Part shown: piece by piece, positions 1 through 11,755 of the stretch | Layout: every line of letters begins with the position of its first letter | Position numbering within the stretch: the first letter of the stretch is position 1 | Assembly: GCA_003024175.1 (NCBI GenBank) | Contig: MDYQ01000109.1 | Coordinates: 1-64,000 of the forward strand | Direction of reading: 5' to 3' | DNA length: 64,000 nt | DNA from: Planoprotostelium fungivorum | Lineage: Eukaryota; Evosea; Variosea; Cavosteliida; Cavosteliaceae | The notes under the pieces: generated by a model | Databases searched by the model: none | What the model saw: the letters and a program-made list of their open reading frames with translations, nothing else | What the model was told of the DNA's origin: nothing | Translations under genes and position numbers: made by a program

Positions 1-271
1 TTCTTATTCACATTAGAGAGCATACCTAAGATATTGTTGAATCCTCCTGTGCACTTCGAGCAACTTTTGAAGGACCATTTTACCGTTGTCGCTACTCAAA
101 TATTAGAGAGGTGTGGTGTAGCAGAAGAAGGAAATGACACAAACCAGAGCATCCCTTCTCTTCAGCGAGACAGCTACTGGAGAAGCACCAAGCAAAGGAT
201 TTCTTCAGTCGCTCGAGAAACTATTACCGGAACTCAAGACTTTATTTGAGAAGAGTGGATTTACTCAATAA
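1..271 (+). CDS. 3' end of an unidentified protein gene (partial)
   Basis: Only the last two exons are in the window. Frame 1 is open from base 1 (reading FLFTLESIPKILLNPPVHFE) to a donor after base 110. A 37-nt intron (111-147, GTGTGG...ACCAG) joins in frame to an exon encoding LLFSETATGEAPSKG and ending LFEKSGFTQ at a TAA (269-271). The piece is hydrophobic and helical and could be the end of a HEAT-repeat-like protein, but I do not recognise the family. The stop overlaps an AATAAA. The splice model is supported by frame continuity only. Confidence 0.55.
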
Positions 272-273
272 AT
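268..273 (+). terminator. AATAAA polyadenylation signal
   Basis: The hexamer overlaps the stop codon of the first gene (CTCAATAAATG). A poly(A) signal this close to the stop fits the compact gene spacing seen elsewhere in the window. Confidence 0.4.
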
Positions 274-381
274 GCACACCTCTATTTGTCTTCATTTGAC
301 TGTGGGAGGTGAATTTGAGAGAATAAATAGAGCAAGAAAATGCGGGTGTCTTCGGAGACAAAGAACAACGAGACAGGCAGA

Positions 382-1480
382 TGAGCGGCAAGGAGGATGC
401 AAGCTCTAAAAACGGTTGGGTGGAAGTAGAGCAGTATTTAGCATCGAATGGGTTCGTTTGCGAGGCTACTCTGTCTGAGCGTTTTCAGGTCCCGCAGGAT
501 GGTCATTGCCTGTTTCCACAGGACTTGGTCAGCAGTCGATAAACACACTGTAGAAGCCATACAGATAGCCAGCCGAGAAGCTGAATTTGCGCAGTTCTTC
601 TTTCTGGACGCTGATGAACATCTATTGGAAACAAGGAAATTAGGGTGAGGCACAACTGTGTCCCAAAGCTTACATTAACAGGGTATCATGTACTCCCTGC
701 GTATTCTTCTATTGGGATGCTCATCCTTTGACGATTAGACGACCTGATTGGGATGACACCACTAAACGTAGATGAGGAGCTCATCAATTCGAAAGCTAAC
801 CGATATCCAGTGGTTGGTCACATCCCTGCTCCTTTGTGGCTTGAGCTGATCCAATTTGCCAGACAAAAAGGTGAGGAAGGGAGCTCAGTGCTGTATGTCG
901 ATGTCTGATAAATGGGTGAAGCTGCTTTCATTTATCTTGTTTTCTGTAATCGCAGTTTGGAAGTGTTATAGTAGCCTTATCGCGCAGACTGTTGGTGTTT
1001 TGTCGATTACGTCGGCTCGTCTTGAGTACACACTGTACAGGGCGGCCGTTCTGCTCCAGTTTCCCATATCTTTACAGACGCCACAGTGCTTAGGGCTGCT
1101 TTACCAGCCTGTCACGAAGCAAGACCCCGTCGTCAGATAGGTTGAGGCTACTCAGATTCAGCCAATACGAGGCAACAGACTCGAACTTTGTGAGATTTCG
1201 AACTCTATGTTTCGCCGATTACGTATCTCCATACCGTCGTATGATGTACACCAACCAGGAGGTGCTGGTGAATGGCCTGCACATATGACAAGACTCTCCG
1301 TCTGATCATACACCACCGTCACAACCTTGCACAAGTACGATGAGATCTCGAAAAGCTTTTCGATTGGTATTCTGTTGGAGGATTGTAGACTAGACGTAAC
1401 GCCGAAGGGACACGAACAACAGACCACACTCTTCCACAACTGAATTCAACGAAGAGTTCCAAACATGGGGAGGGGTACAA
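382..1480 (+). other. Unresolved stretch with short protein-like exon fragments
   Basis: No single good gene model was found. One open frame contains LSERFQVPQDGHCLF, which resembles the catalytic start (DG-x-C-LF) of an OTU cysteine protease. An overlapping frame (448-648) encodes HTVEAIQIASREAEFAQFF. The two frames differ by one base with no intron of normal size between them. Further fragments follow: MTPLNVDEELINSKANRYPV near 745-805 and an open frame at 856-1140. These could be 5' exons of the NO VEIN-like gene downstream, a separate small gene, or decayed coding sequence. The OTU reading rests on one short motif. Confidence 0.25.
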
Positions 1481-1576
1481 AATCAAAGAAGATCACCAAG
1501 ACTCATCAGCAAACAGTGAAATTATACATCTTGACATTTTCTCACAAGGTTTTTCCAGAATACCCCCGATGAACAA

Positions 1577-4500
1577 TTGTTGTCTTCTATCCGCAAGAAT
1601 GGATGCATTCTCACATCGGTGATGAAAATGAGTGATCAAATCACCACCTCTCTTTTGTCTGAGAAACTAGTTATACAAGCGGATCACATACTAAAGCCCA
1701 ATTTCGACCCTGATCTGAAGGTGGGACCTTTCATCGGTTGGTCTCAATTCCCTCAGAAAGTTGGAGGGGAAGAAGAATTGCTGAATTGGCGTATGTGTTG
1801 CGTGCTCAGAGATGGATCCATTTTAACAGCAAATGATTTAGTCAAGAAGATGAACGAACAATTCTGGACTATCTACACGCTGAAGCACGTGAAGGAGACC
1901 GCTCTTTGTGGGTCCATCTGGAAGACGAAAGAGACTCCTGAAAGATATGCACTGAAAACAGACTCCACTCTGTTTCAAGAATCCATCTTAAGGTACGCTT
2001 CCACTCGCGCACTGCCATCTCATCCACTTTTCAGGCTCACACGGGAGATTCTGTCCGAAATGAAAAGGCCGAGTATGTCTTTAGAAGATTTAAGCAACAC
2101 CCTGAAGATGGATCTGTCCAGTCAACAGTTGAGGGACCTGCTGATGGACGATATCCTATTGCAGGTGACTTGGTGCAGTCATTCATGTATTGAGGTCCAA
2201 GGTGAACGAGGAGACTATCCAATTCAGCACAGAGCTACAGAGGACGAATGAGGAGCAAAGAGCAGAGGATGAGAGATTGAACCAACAGTTTCAGAGCGTA
2301 CGCAAAGAGATCCTCGAGGGGATGACGGGGAGATACATTGAGACCGTCATTCATAATATCCAAGAATATGCTGCGATACATCAAAACCAAGAGAGATTGT
2401 CAAAAGAGATTCAGGTGAGTGCTCCTGCAGGATCAAAATTGACAGAAGGTCAGAAAAAGGAGGAAATACTCAAATTAGAGAAACTCCCAGGCAACACACG
2501 GAAACTGATATCTATGCAGAGGGAGCGCATCCAAAATCTCGAGAGCCTCATCAAATCTCAAGTGAAAAATCAAATCGATTCAAAAAATAATGATCAACAG
2601 GAACCACCTGTGGAACATGAATTTGAAGCAAAGATAACGGAATTAGGAGGAGGTTCAATGGAGGGTGTGATGAGATACATCCAGGAGACTGATGATGCGA
2701 TCAAGAACGAAGAATGGTGCCACACCATGTATTCTCTCTTGTCAACGAGATTACCTGAGCTGAGGGAGTTAGTGGAAAGAGGACATTCCTTTTGGAAGAT
2801 AAGACTCTTTCTCATAGATACTGGACCTACCAGTTTGGAAGAAGGAGACATCCTGACACCCCTACCCTCTCATCTTTCACACTTTCGCTTTGGAGGGTCA
2901 ATCCGAACCTTAGTGAAGAGTCTTTACAATCCATCCACCAGACCCTTTTTGGACTACATGGGTAAGCACCTCTCTGTATTCTATTCATCAATAATCACAG
3001 GCATCCGTACGACTACCCCACAAAGCATATCAGAGGCGATACTTGTATTGCACGGCTCCCATAGGCAGAACCTGAAGGAGAGATGCATGGGAGACGATGT
3101 GTTGGAGCACCTGCGATTCCTGGAGACATACCACTCGAGGATAGAAGACATCAGCCTGGAGAGCATACGCCATCACCTTTGGATTCCCACATCATCGGGA
3201 GCCTATCGCAGACCCTGGGATGTATACATCCCCACCCCTCAACTGCAGCAGCTCTTTCTCCTCTGTTACGACAGTCCCCTCCTCTACCCAGTCATGATGC
3301 TCCACAGTCAATGGGATCCAATCTCTGCTACAGAACTCTCTTTCTTGACTTCCATCGGCCTCTCCGTCTCTCTGAAAGTGGTCCACCAATCAGGTCTCAC
3401 TTTTCATTCCTCCTACCACTGATGATCGCAGGCATCGGTTCTGCGCTGTCCGCTGAATTCAAACACATCTTGTCTCACGCTCACGTTCCTCAAGTGCGAG
3501 ACCTCATATGGGCGGTGAGAAATCATTGATCCATCTTGTTCATCCGCACAGATATTGGACCATGGATTTCAGTACTACCGAGAGGTTGAACAGAATTTGG
3601 TTGTGCGAGAACTCCTCGGAGCTGTTCAACTACCCATCACTGGAGCGGGAAAAGTGAGTTGATCACAGATTCACCTCTGACAAGGATAGAGTTCTCACGA
3701 GGTGTATGACATACCTTCCCTCGCTGCATTTCATCCATACCTCCCTCTTCTCGATCGGACCCGCGTAGAGTTCAAGGATGAGAACCTGCTCAAAAGATTC
3801 CACGTACAGAAAATATTAGACTCTAATTTGTTAGACGATATTCACTCATCTATGGAGAGGGATCGCTGTACCGACTTGAAGGTATACTTTCTATTATCCC
3901 ATGTCCTGCTTCATTCCATTCGCTGAAACACTATGTTGATCAGTGCAGATGTACCGCAATCTCTATCGACTTTATGATCAATTGGGAGTCAAATGTAAAC
4001 GTGTGTACACCCCAAACCGGGGGATAAGTGTAGACATCACTCTCACCTTTTGGAAAGGTGATCTCTTTCATCCTTTGAATACTGAATCATATCAGGTACA
4101 TCGAGCGTCAGCCGAGCGGATGTACTGGAGCCTCATTATCCATCACTCTGTGCTTATTTCACGGAAAAATGCCGAGTGCCTCTTGTGGCTTCGACTTTTG
4201 ATCATTATCTTACTCTTCTCAATGGACTCAGTTTGCAGGAGCTTTCTCAGGAAGAGAAAAAGAACAATTATCAGCAGGTGAGAAGGAGAATAATAAGGGA
4301 GTGACCAATGCAGATCTACTTGGACATGGACAGATTATTGACAGACGATTCATCCAGCGAATGGTATGTGTTGGACACAGATTGGAACTCATATAGTGTG
4401 TCGCGTGTACAACGGGACAGTATAGTACGTCATGTGATCATTACTGCTCTCTAACAGCAGCTAGTTGGTAGTTGGGGATGACAAAAAATTAGTGGATTTA

Positions 4501-5995
4501 TATAATAGTAAGATGAAAGGACCAATCAAATTTCTCAATGACTTGATCGTTCCATGCAAGAGATTGATCGGGGTAAATTGATAAGAGGATGTAACTGAAG
4601 AGCGAATAGTTCTGTGGAATCAAGAAGATCAGCGAGATGACAACTGTGATCCAATCACAAGATCAGACACGACAGTTCTCCCTCACATTGACGAAGGACA
4701 TCAGAGCTGCCATCTGCATTCTCATCGAAAAGGCTACCGGCCAAGATGAACTACAAATGGACCAACTGAGGCGCAGTGCATCGAGATTGAATGTGTACAT
4801 GACCTCTACTCCCGTCGAGGTGCATGAAAAGAGAAGTCTTTCAATGACATGGTGACCAGATTCGATACAACATTGCAGGAAGGCTGATCCAATCAACCGT
4901 TGAACAATCGTGGGACCAAAGTACCCATACTCTAGTATTACACAAGAAGGAGACTTACGAATTGGAACATATCATCCGATGTATCTATCCAACGATTCAA
5001 GTGGAACTCAAGCTGACAGACAGTACACTGAAGAGATACGCGAGAGAGGTGAAGCCATTTGCAGTGGAAGATGCAAAATAAGCTCAGGTAGTGCCTCCAC
5101 AACAGAAGACAAGCGAAGAAGAGGATGGTTGGGAGTCACTCAAGCCACAGAAGAAGCCAAACAGGGTTCAGCAAGAAACTTCACGAAACCAAAAAATGCA
5201 CCGAGGTACACCACAAACATCCACGAAGAAGAGCAACGAGGGGAGCCATACGAAGAGCGGTACCTCTAGATATGAGCTGCCAGATTGGAAAAAAAAGGAG
5301 AATAACACAGAGACGGGGAGAAAAGCAGAGTATTATATGTACCAAACTCTTTCCAAACTGCTCGAGGGGTCTGTCTGTATAGATCGACCGACAACTTCTT
5401 ACGAGAGCAGGAAGATGCAATTCAACGAGAGCAACTGGGTAACAGCAGCCAGTAGACATTATTTCCCTCAAAAGCATGAAGCGGACCTGAAGGAGTCTTC
5501 TGGATATGATTTCTTCCTTGATGACCAAGAGGGTACATTATCTGGCCAACCAAGGAGAATATTGATGGAGGTGAGAATGTTGTTGTGATTGAGTTGACCA
5601 GCGATCAGGTCAAGGGGCACAAGACGCAGGCATCCAGGTCCTTCTTCTTCACCCGGAACGAGTACGAGACAGGGAAATGGAGCGAGGGATCGAGCGATCT
5701 CTATCTCGTAGTGGGGGTTGTTCTGTCTCCCTCCCCTCACATTGCTTATTGTGTCACCTCATCCATGATCCACAATGACCTCTCGGTTTCACCACTTGCT
5801 TATGAAGGTATTTCTGTCCCAATGATCAATTCATCTGACCAACCACTTCGTTCAGTAACTGGCTATCCCATTATGAAACAGCAAGATAACTTCAGTCTAT
5901 CCAATATCCTTGGAATGGGCTCGGGTCGTGAGAAAAAGAGATCGACAACGTCTGAACCGCAGCAAAAGTCTCAAAAGAAATCTAGAATAGAGTAG
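1577..5995 (+). CDS. NO VEIN/sacsin-like protein with C-terminal DUF3883 domain
   Basis: A multi-exon gene joined through introns such as 2165-2201 (GTGACTTGG...CCAAG) and one near 3905-3947. The central part has the strand-helix style of sacsin/NO VEIN proteins (LWIPTSSGAYRRPWDVYIPT, later TFWKGTSSVSRADVL). The end matches DUF3883 (NOV_C): GRKAEYYMYQTLSKLLEG, then GYDFFLDDQEG, then LMEVKG after removal of a 38-nt intron, then RSFFFTRNEYE. The stop is TAG at 5993-5995. NO VEIN family members usually start with an HSP90-like ATPase domain; I could not find its motifs (QNADDN, GxGFKSVF-type) here or upstream. The start is unsettled: 1577 is the first in-frame ATG, and an upstream exon near 1464-1545 is possible. 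Function is unknown; the family is linked to chaperone-like roles and plant vascular development. Confidence 0.7.
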
Positions 5996-6017
5996 AACAG
6001 AGATGGCTTGTTTATGA

Positions 6018-7389
6018 TCAGAGCTGAGAGGTATTTGTGTGGTCCAAAGCATATGCCAATTTGGATTTGACTGAAGGAGGGAGAGAGGGAACTTTGTTTC
6101 GTGGAATGAGGTATGTGGACATGTTTCCAATGTCTGTGAACACCCTTCCCTTTTCCACCGTTGCTCTGAGGTACCAGTACCCGCTACTTCCTCCAGTTCC
6201 CACTTTACTTCCAATCATTCGATGGACCATCTGACTCTCATTATGACCAACCTCACTGAATGTCTCACCAGCACGTGTCTGGATCTCCATTGTGTGAATA
6301 ACTCGTCGATGAGTGTGAGTGATTGTAGGATCTTGAAGGGTAGATGAAGAATAGGCTCCTCTTGATACACGTTGATCAACAGAGCCGCCTGTGTGGCGCG
6401 GTAGGAAAGTCTCCTGCTGCCTTGTTGTATTTGCTCGTTGTGCTTCTCTTCATCAAACAGTGACATGAAATTCTTACGATTCTCCTGGGTCGGGTGAGAA
6501 GGACTTTAAACATGACATTGTACCTCGATTCTCTCTAATTCCTTGGTCAACTCGTCCGTCTCTTCTCTTCCCTCGTTGACCGATAAGACGACGTTCTTGT
6601 CTTCATTGAACATGGTATCCACTGCGCTCATGTAGTGTCTCAGAAAGTCAAAGGACGTTCCCTCTTCCTTCAGAAAGGGTGTACGCTCCAGCCACTTCTG
6701 GACCACATCGAACAATGTGACCCCCGACTCTGCCTTCTGAACAATCTCTTGATGCTCTGGTGACAACCGTGTGTGATACGCCTGTCTCTCTCAGTCTTTC
6801 TTCCCCTCTCTTCCTCACCTTGCGCTCGTATTGCACTCTACGGTTGGACTGCAGTCCAAGTAGATTCTCGAGCAGTCTGAATTGCCAGCTTTGGAACCCT
6901 GATCAACAGTGAACGAATAGTCAGAGGGATGATTCACCAGAAGCAGGAAAGAGGTAATCTCTAAAGTCCATAAAGTCGAGAGGGCTGAGAGTTTCGAGCA
7001 CATCGAATTGCTTGATCATCAACCTCTGTATCTCTATGATCCTCTCTAAATGATGGAGGATTGTACTGATGTCCTTTTCTGGGAGGTATTCGCCCTCCAT
7101 CTTGACGACAACTGTACCCTCTCAGTCTTCTGTTTCTCTGCTGTCACATCAAACCTGCTTCTAATTCATAGAGGATTTGTTTGAACCACAGTTCGAAGGC
7201 TTGGTGAATGATGATGAACAACATCTCGTGGTGCTCAGGTTTACCGTACTTGGCACTCTGCAATTTCTGTGCGTTGAGAATGTCATCCAGGCAAAGATAG
7301 TCACTGTAATACACCGGCAGGTGTTGCGATCTTCCTCTGTACTGCTTGGGTCTGCACAGTTTCAGAGAATGCGTAAGCGTCCCATTCAC
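6018..7389 (-). CDS. TDO: Tryptophan 2,3-dioxygenase
   Basis: The haem enzyme that opens the indole ring of tryptophan, the first step of the kynurenine pathway. Exons on the minus strand give, in order: YLCLDDILNAQKLQS and IIIHQAFELWFKQILYELEA (substrate His in HQAFELWFKQ), LETLSPLDFMDFRDYLFPAS, FQSWQFRLLENLLGLQSNRR, VVQKWLERTPF, MSLFDEEKHNEQIQQGSRRL, YRATQAALLINVYQEEP, then MVHRMIGSKVGTGGSSGYWY (haem-ligand His and the GTGGSSG substrate loop) and STYLIPRNKVPSLPPSV. Introns are about 31-45 nt. The match to animal TDO2 is near full length. The first exon is unresolved: the 7144-7389 exon is open to 7389 with no ATG in frame, and an in-frame stop lies just upstream, so a short 5' exon is missing from this model. 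Its 5' end overlaps the 3' end of the next gene. Confidence 0.93.
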
Positions 7390-7687
7390 CCCAAAGAAGT
7401 CTGTTTGATGTTTTCATAGCCCTTGACTTCAGTCTCGCAATCAAGAATGGCCTTGACGAGCGTCAATGTTGTACTGTGACGTCACATCACACCTTCTGAG
7501 TCTTCTCCGCTTCCTCTTTAGGGTATGAATTGGGTGACTCTTCAATAAGTCTCTGGTGGCCTTTGAGGAACTCTAGTTTGTAGTAGAGCCCATCGATGAT
7601 GCGATCAACGCGAGTGCCAACTTCTTTTGCCTCTGACTCTGCCAAAAACAGTTGTTGAGATGTGCTTGCGTGCTGTTGGGAATCCAT
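7386..7687 (-). CDS. Small coiled-coil protein of unknown function
   Basis: Two exons, 7687-7493 and 7451-7386, are separated by a 41-nt GTGTGA...TCAAG intron. The protein of about 87 residues starts MDSQQHASTSQQLFLAE, continues with heptad-like helix (TRVDRIIDGLYYKLEFLKG) and ends VKGYENIKQTSLG. It is the size and character of a small subunit of a vesicle or organelle adaptor complex, but I do not recognise it. Its stop lies inside, or immediately before, the tryptophan dioxygenase gene on the same strand. The start is 120 bp from the divergent DDX10 start, so the two may share a promoter. Confidence 0.55.
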
Positions 7688-7806
7688 GTTGACCCTCAGT
7701 TTTTTAGTGTTCTCTTTTGAAATCAAATATATATCTGGGCGTGTTGTAGTTTCTGCGCAACTTCCTCGAACAAGAAACATCACAGGAACGCATCAACAAC
7801 CCGATC

Positions 7807-10360
7807 ATGTCTGAAGAAGGCGATTCTTCCATCAGAGATAAGGTGAGTCATATGATGAGATATCTCTTGGTCACAATCATACAGAAAAAATGGTCTCGCG
7901 CACAGAAACAGCAACACAAACTGAGCGTCAGAGAGATCGTTGACAAAGAAATCAAAGACATAGAAAAGAGATTGAAGCAGGATGCGCCCTCTAGAGGAGT
8001 ATGTCAGGGTTGAGACGTCACTGAGCGATGTGCGTTAGGTAAACCCACTAGCGCTGTCTGTTGAAGACAGACCGCCAAGAAAGGAAGGAGAAAAGGAATA
8101 TGAATCTTGGTTTCCTATAGCTCAACGCTTTGATGAACTGCCCCTTTCTTCTAGAACGAGACGAGGTGGGTTTCAGATCGAAAAAACAAGAAAGTGAGAG
8201 AAATAGGATTGGAGGCAGGGAAATATAAGGTGTTGACAGAGATTCAAAGAGCTTCTATACCCCACGCCTTGTGTGGTCGAGACATCTTAGGAGCTGCAAA
8301 GACAGGCTCGGGGAAAACACTGGCCTTCCTCATTCCCGTGAGAGAGAGCATTCACTTTCATATTGACGCAAGAAGGTACTAGAGCTGCTGTTCAAACGGA
8401 AGTGGTCTATCGATGATGGAATTGGTGCCATCATCATCACACCCACGCGAGAGTTGGCTCTACAAATCTTCGAGGTGAGTGATCTCTTTCCTTCACGAAG
8501 GTGACAGAGGAGTAGGTCGTCAGAAAACTGGGAGTGGCCCATGAGCTATCAGCGGGTCTGATCATCGGAGGAAAGGATCACACCCACGAGCGCGATCGCA
8601 TCAATCGAATGAATCTCCTCATCGCCACCCCTGGGAGACTCTTGCATCACATGGACTCTACTCCCTCTTTCGACTGTTCCAATCTGCAGATCTTAGGTAC
8701 TCCTCATCTGTCCACTACCACCCATCAGATGAATTCGTATTGATGAGACGGCAGTGCTGGATGAGGCAGACAGAATCTTAGACATGGGCTTCAAGAAGGA
8801 ATTAGATGCTGTCATCGACAATCTCCCTAAGGGAAGGCAGACTCTCTTGTTCTCTGCCACCCAAACGTCCAATGTGAAAGATCTGGCTCGTCTCAGTTTG
8901 AAGGTAATCGGAAACATCTTTCTGGACTGATGTAGACAGGATGCGGAATATCTATCTGTTCACAAAGAGGCAGCAGAGAGCACACCACAGAAATTAGTTC
9001 AGCATGTGATCCAAGTCCCTTTGCACGAGAAGATGTCAACATTGTATTCCTTTGTCAGATCACACGTCAAGATGAAGATCATCATCTTCATGACCACGTG
9101 CAAACAGGTGAGAGAATGAGAGATGATGTCCTCACATCGAGTAGGTCAGATTCACTTATGAGGTGTTCAAAGCGCTACGAATAGGGACGGTAGTTTTCGA
9201 GATGCACGGACAGGTGAGGTATATGGTCTGATGGAGACTGATGAAGCAGGTCTCTCAACAAAAGCGAATGGAGACCTATTTCGAATTCAACAAGATGTCT
9301 AAGGCAGTGATGATCGCCACAGATATCGCTGCCAGAGGTTTAGACTTCCCCAGTGTTGATTGGGTCCTGCAGGCTGACTGCCCTGAGGATGTCCATACCT
9401 ACATTCACAGGTGAAGGATGACAAATGGATGACCTGACCGGAATAGAGTAGGTAGAACAGCCAGATATGAATCAGGTGGCTGCTCTCTCCTCTTGTTGTT
9501 ACCTTCAGAATCGAAGATGATTCAACTCCTCGAAGAGGGAAAGATTCCCGTCGTCGTGAGTATCTCATTGATGATAGCCATTCTAAATGCTGTTCAGCTG
9601 AAGAAGGTGAACTCAAAGGAAAAGGAGAAGCACGAACAATTCGCCACTCAAGTATCTTCCATATTGTCATCCAAGCCTGAGCTCCGTGTGAAGGCACAAA
9701 AGGTGATCGCTACTGCCTTTCACATTGATTTTCTAAACATCCCAGGCATTCACATCGTACGTCAAGAGTGTGTTCAAGAATGCGAACAAGGAGATCTTCA
9801 AATTCGATGAGCTGCCGATGAGCGAGTATGCTGCTTCACTCGGTTTAGTTTCTGCTCCTGTGCTTTCTGTGAAGCAGGTACACTACTCTCATCCGTTTTA
9901 CCACTGACATTCCAAGGTCCAAAAGAAGCCAGAAGAGAAGGTAGTGGAGGAGGAAGACCGACCAAAAGAACCAAAGTTGACAAGGAAACAAAGGTTGAAG
10001 GCCAGAGTGGCTATGCGCAAGAGGGTGAGACGGTGAAAAGAGTAGAGGATTGACTGGGACAGCCGGATGACGAGACGGAGAAGAACAGCGAAGAGGAAAG
10101 CGGAGATGATCTGCTGGAAGTGAAGAGAAGAATTGACAACTTTGATGATTCAGATCCAGAGACGAAGGAACTATCGAAAACCATCCTCCAGGCCCCAGTG
10201 AAGAGGAAGAAGGTGAGTAGGGTGGAGGGTTTAGAATCTCACGGGGGCACAGATACAAAAAGAGAAGCCCATGCCAGTGAAGACGACTTACAAAGAGGAA
10301 GAGGAGGAAGAGGAGAAGCCCAAGTTCAAACCCAAGAGACAGAGAGTGGATAAAGATTGA
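7807..10360 (+). CDS. DDX10: DEAD-box RNA helicase, DDX10/Dbp4 type
   Basis: An ATP-dependent RNA helicase of the nucleolus. Dbp4/DDX10 acts in 18S rRNA processing within the small-subunit processome. Exons give the Q-motif region ([13 protein letters not shown]), Walker A ([17 protein letters not shown]), [78 protein letters not shown] and [12 protein letters not shown] followed by VGRTARY. The phrase [17 protein letters not shown] between the two lobes is characteristic of DDX10/Dbp4. The C-terminal third is charged and Lys/Glu rich, ending [10 protein letters not shown] at a TGA (10358-10360), as in family members. About 12 introns of 30-50 nt interrupt it; the first follows codon 12 ([12 protein letters not shown]). 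It ends 22 bp from the convergent carrier gene. Confidence 0.92.
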
Positions 10361-10382
10361 GGAGTGATTGTTTACTAATATA

Positions 10383-11590
10383 TCATTTGGATTGACCTCT
10401 CCACAACTCGAAAAAGTATTGTCCAAGGGTTGTCATCCAGATTGTATGGTAGGAAGCGTGAAGCAATCTACAAAGAAATGAGCTGAGGAAGACATCACGG
10501 GATATATAGATGAGAAGGAACTGTACCTCATTGACCATCCACGAACGAATGCACCAGAACCACCCGTGGCATACATATCCTTCGCCACGGCAATGGCTGA
10601 TTTGTTGTCTCCTGCTTTGTTTGCCTTCTGGCAGTTGCTGACCCACGAATCGAAGGGCATGGTCAGTGTGGATACAGCACCACCTGAGCCATTCAGTGGT
10701 GAATTCCTCTACTCTCCTCACCAAATACTCCCGTCATCAGCTTTTCGAATCCAGTCAGTTGTTTCTTTGGGTCACCATTCTGGTAATAAGCCTTCGCCGC
10801 TGACACTCCGTAGAATCTCAATGCCCAATCGAAACCTCTCTGTCCTAGTGAGCCTCACTTCTCCACAGAACGCACCTTTCCCATCATAGGTCCCAGACCC
10901 TTGAACAGAGTGCCCACACCATCAGACTTGACAATGTCAACGATGACGGACGATGCCGACCTCAAAGCTGCTCCCACAGATTTGGGAGCGTTGGCTCCTC
11001 CGTACTTTGGATCTGTCATCACGATGGTCTTCAGTCTCTGTGTGGGCGTCATGAACAATCCTGTTCCATGTCAGTCTGATGTCATCTGTGACGTGAATCA
11101 CCTTGTCCAGCTCCACCTAGGAATCCGGCCAGAGTCTCAGAGGTGCGATTCGATAGCCCCATTCCTTTGAATCGATGATCGCATTCAGCCTGGATAAATA
11201 AGACAGGTATCCCCTTCACCATCTGTAACATTCCCCTATTTCATTCAGTTCTTGCCTCCTCTTCTCGCTCACCAAGGTGCGAATCCCTTGTAAAATCCTA
11301 AAACACCCTCATTCTTCCACAGGTCGCTCATGATCTTCAAGTAAGACTGATTTGTTGCCTAAATATTGTTGAGCATGGGGTGTGTATGTGTTTAAGATGT
11401 GACGTCACCTGCTTGATAATCTTGACCATCTCCATATAGTGACCTCCTGTTGTCATCTCTCTGTACGAGTTAATGAAGATCGTGCGTCGGTCGACAAAAA
11501 CTCAACACACCCAAGCACCATGATAGGACCAATAATCAGTTTCTCTACCTCGGCCTTTCTTCCTGTCGTGGCGCCACCTTCGACTCCCAT
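10383..11590 (-). CDS. Mitochondrial carrier family protein (possibly Yhm2-like)
   Basis: A probable inner-membrane metabolite transporter. From a start at 11590 (MGVEGGATTGRKAEVEKL) spliced exons give MTTGGHYMEMVKIIKQ, IMSDLWKNEGVLGFYKGFAP, then FMTPTQRLKTIVMTDPKYGG, IVKSDGVGTLFKGLGPMMG, RGFDWALRFYGVSAAKAYY, MPFDSWVSNCQKANKAGDN, ATGGSGAFVRGWSMR and HTIWMTTLGQYFFELWRGQ. This is the threefold carrier layout: an odd-helix P-x-[DE]-like signature, a G-x-x-x-L/F-[YF]-[KR]-G matrix motif, then an even helix. The first signature is degenerate (GHYMEMVK for PxDxxK), as in the Yhm2 citrate/oxoglutarate carrier of yeast, which it resembles in outline. Substrate is not assignable by eye. Introns are 31-55 nt. 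Confidence 0.75.
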
Positions 11591-11755
11591 TTTCGTATTC
11601 TATATAAGTGTTCCTGTTTATAAGTCAGTGGATTGAAGATGATCCTCATCCTCCCATCACCTGTGTCTGTCGTATTGGTGCCCTAGTGGCTATCGCTTTT
11701 GCTGGTATGTAGAAATGCTCTCGTTGTTGGGATATGTCCTCGTTCCCGATTTACA

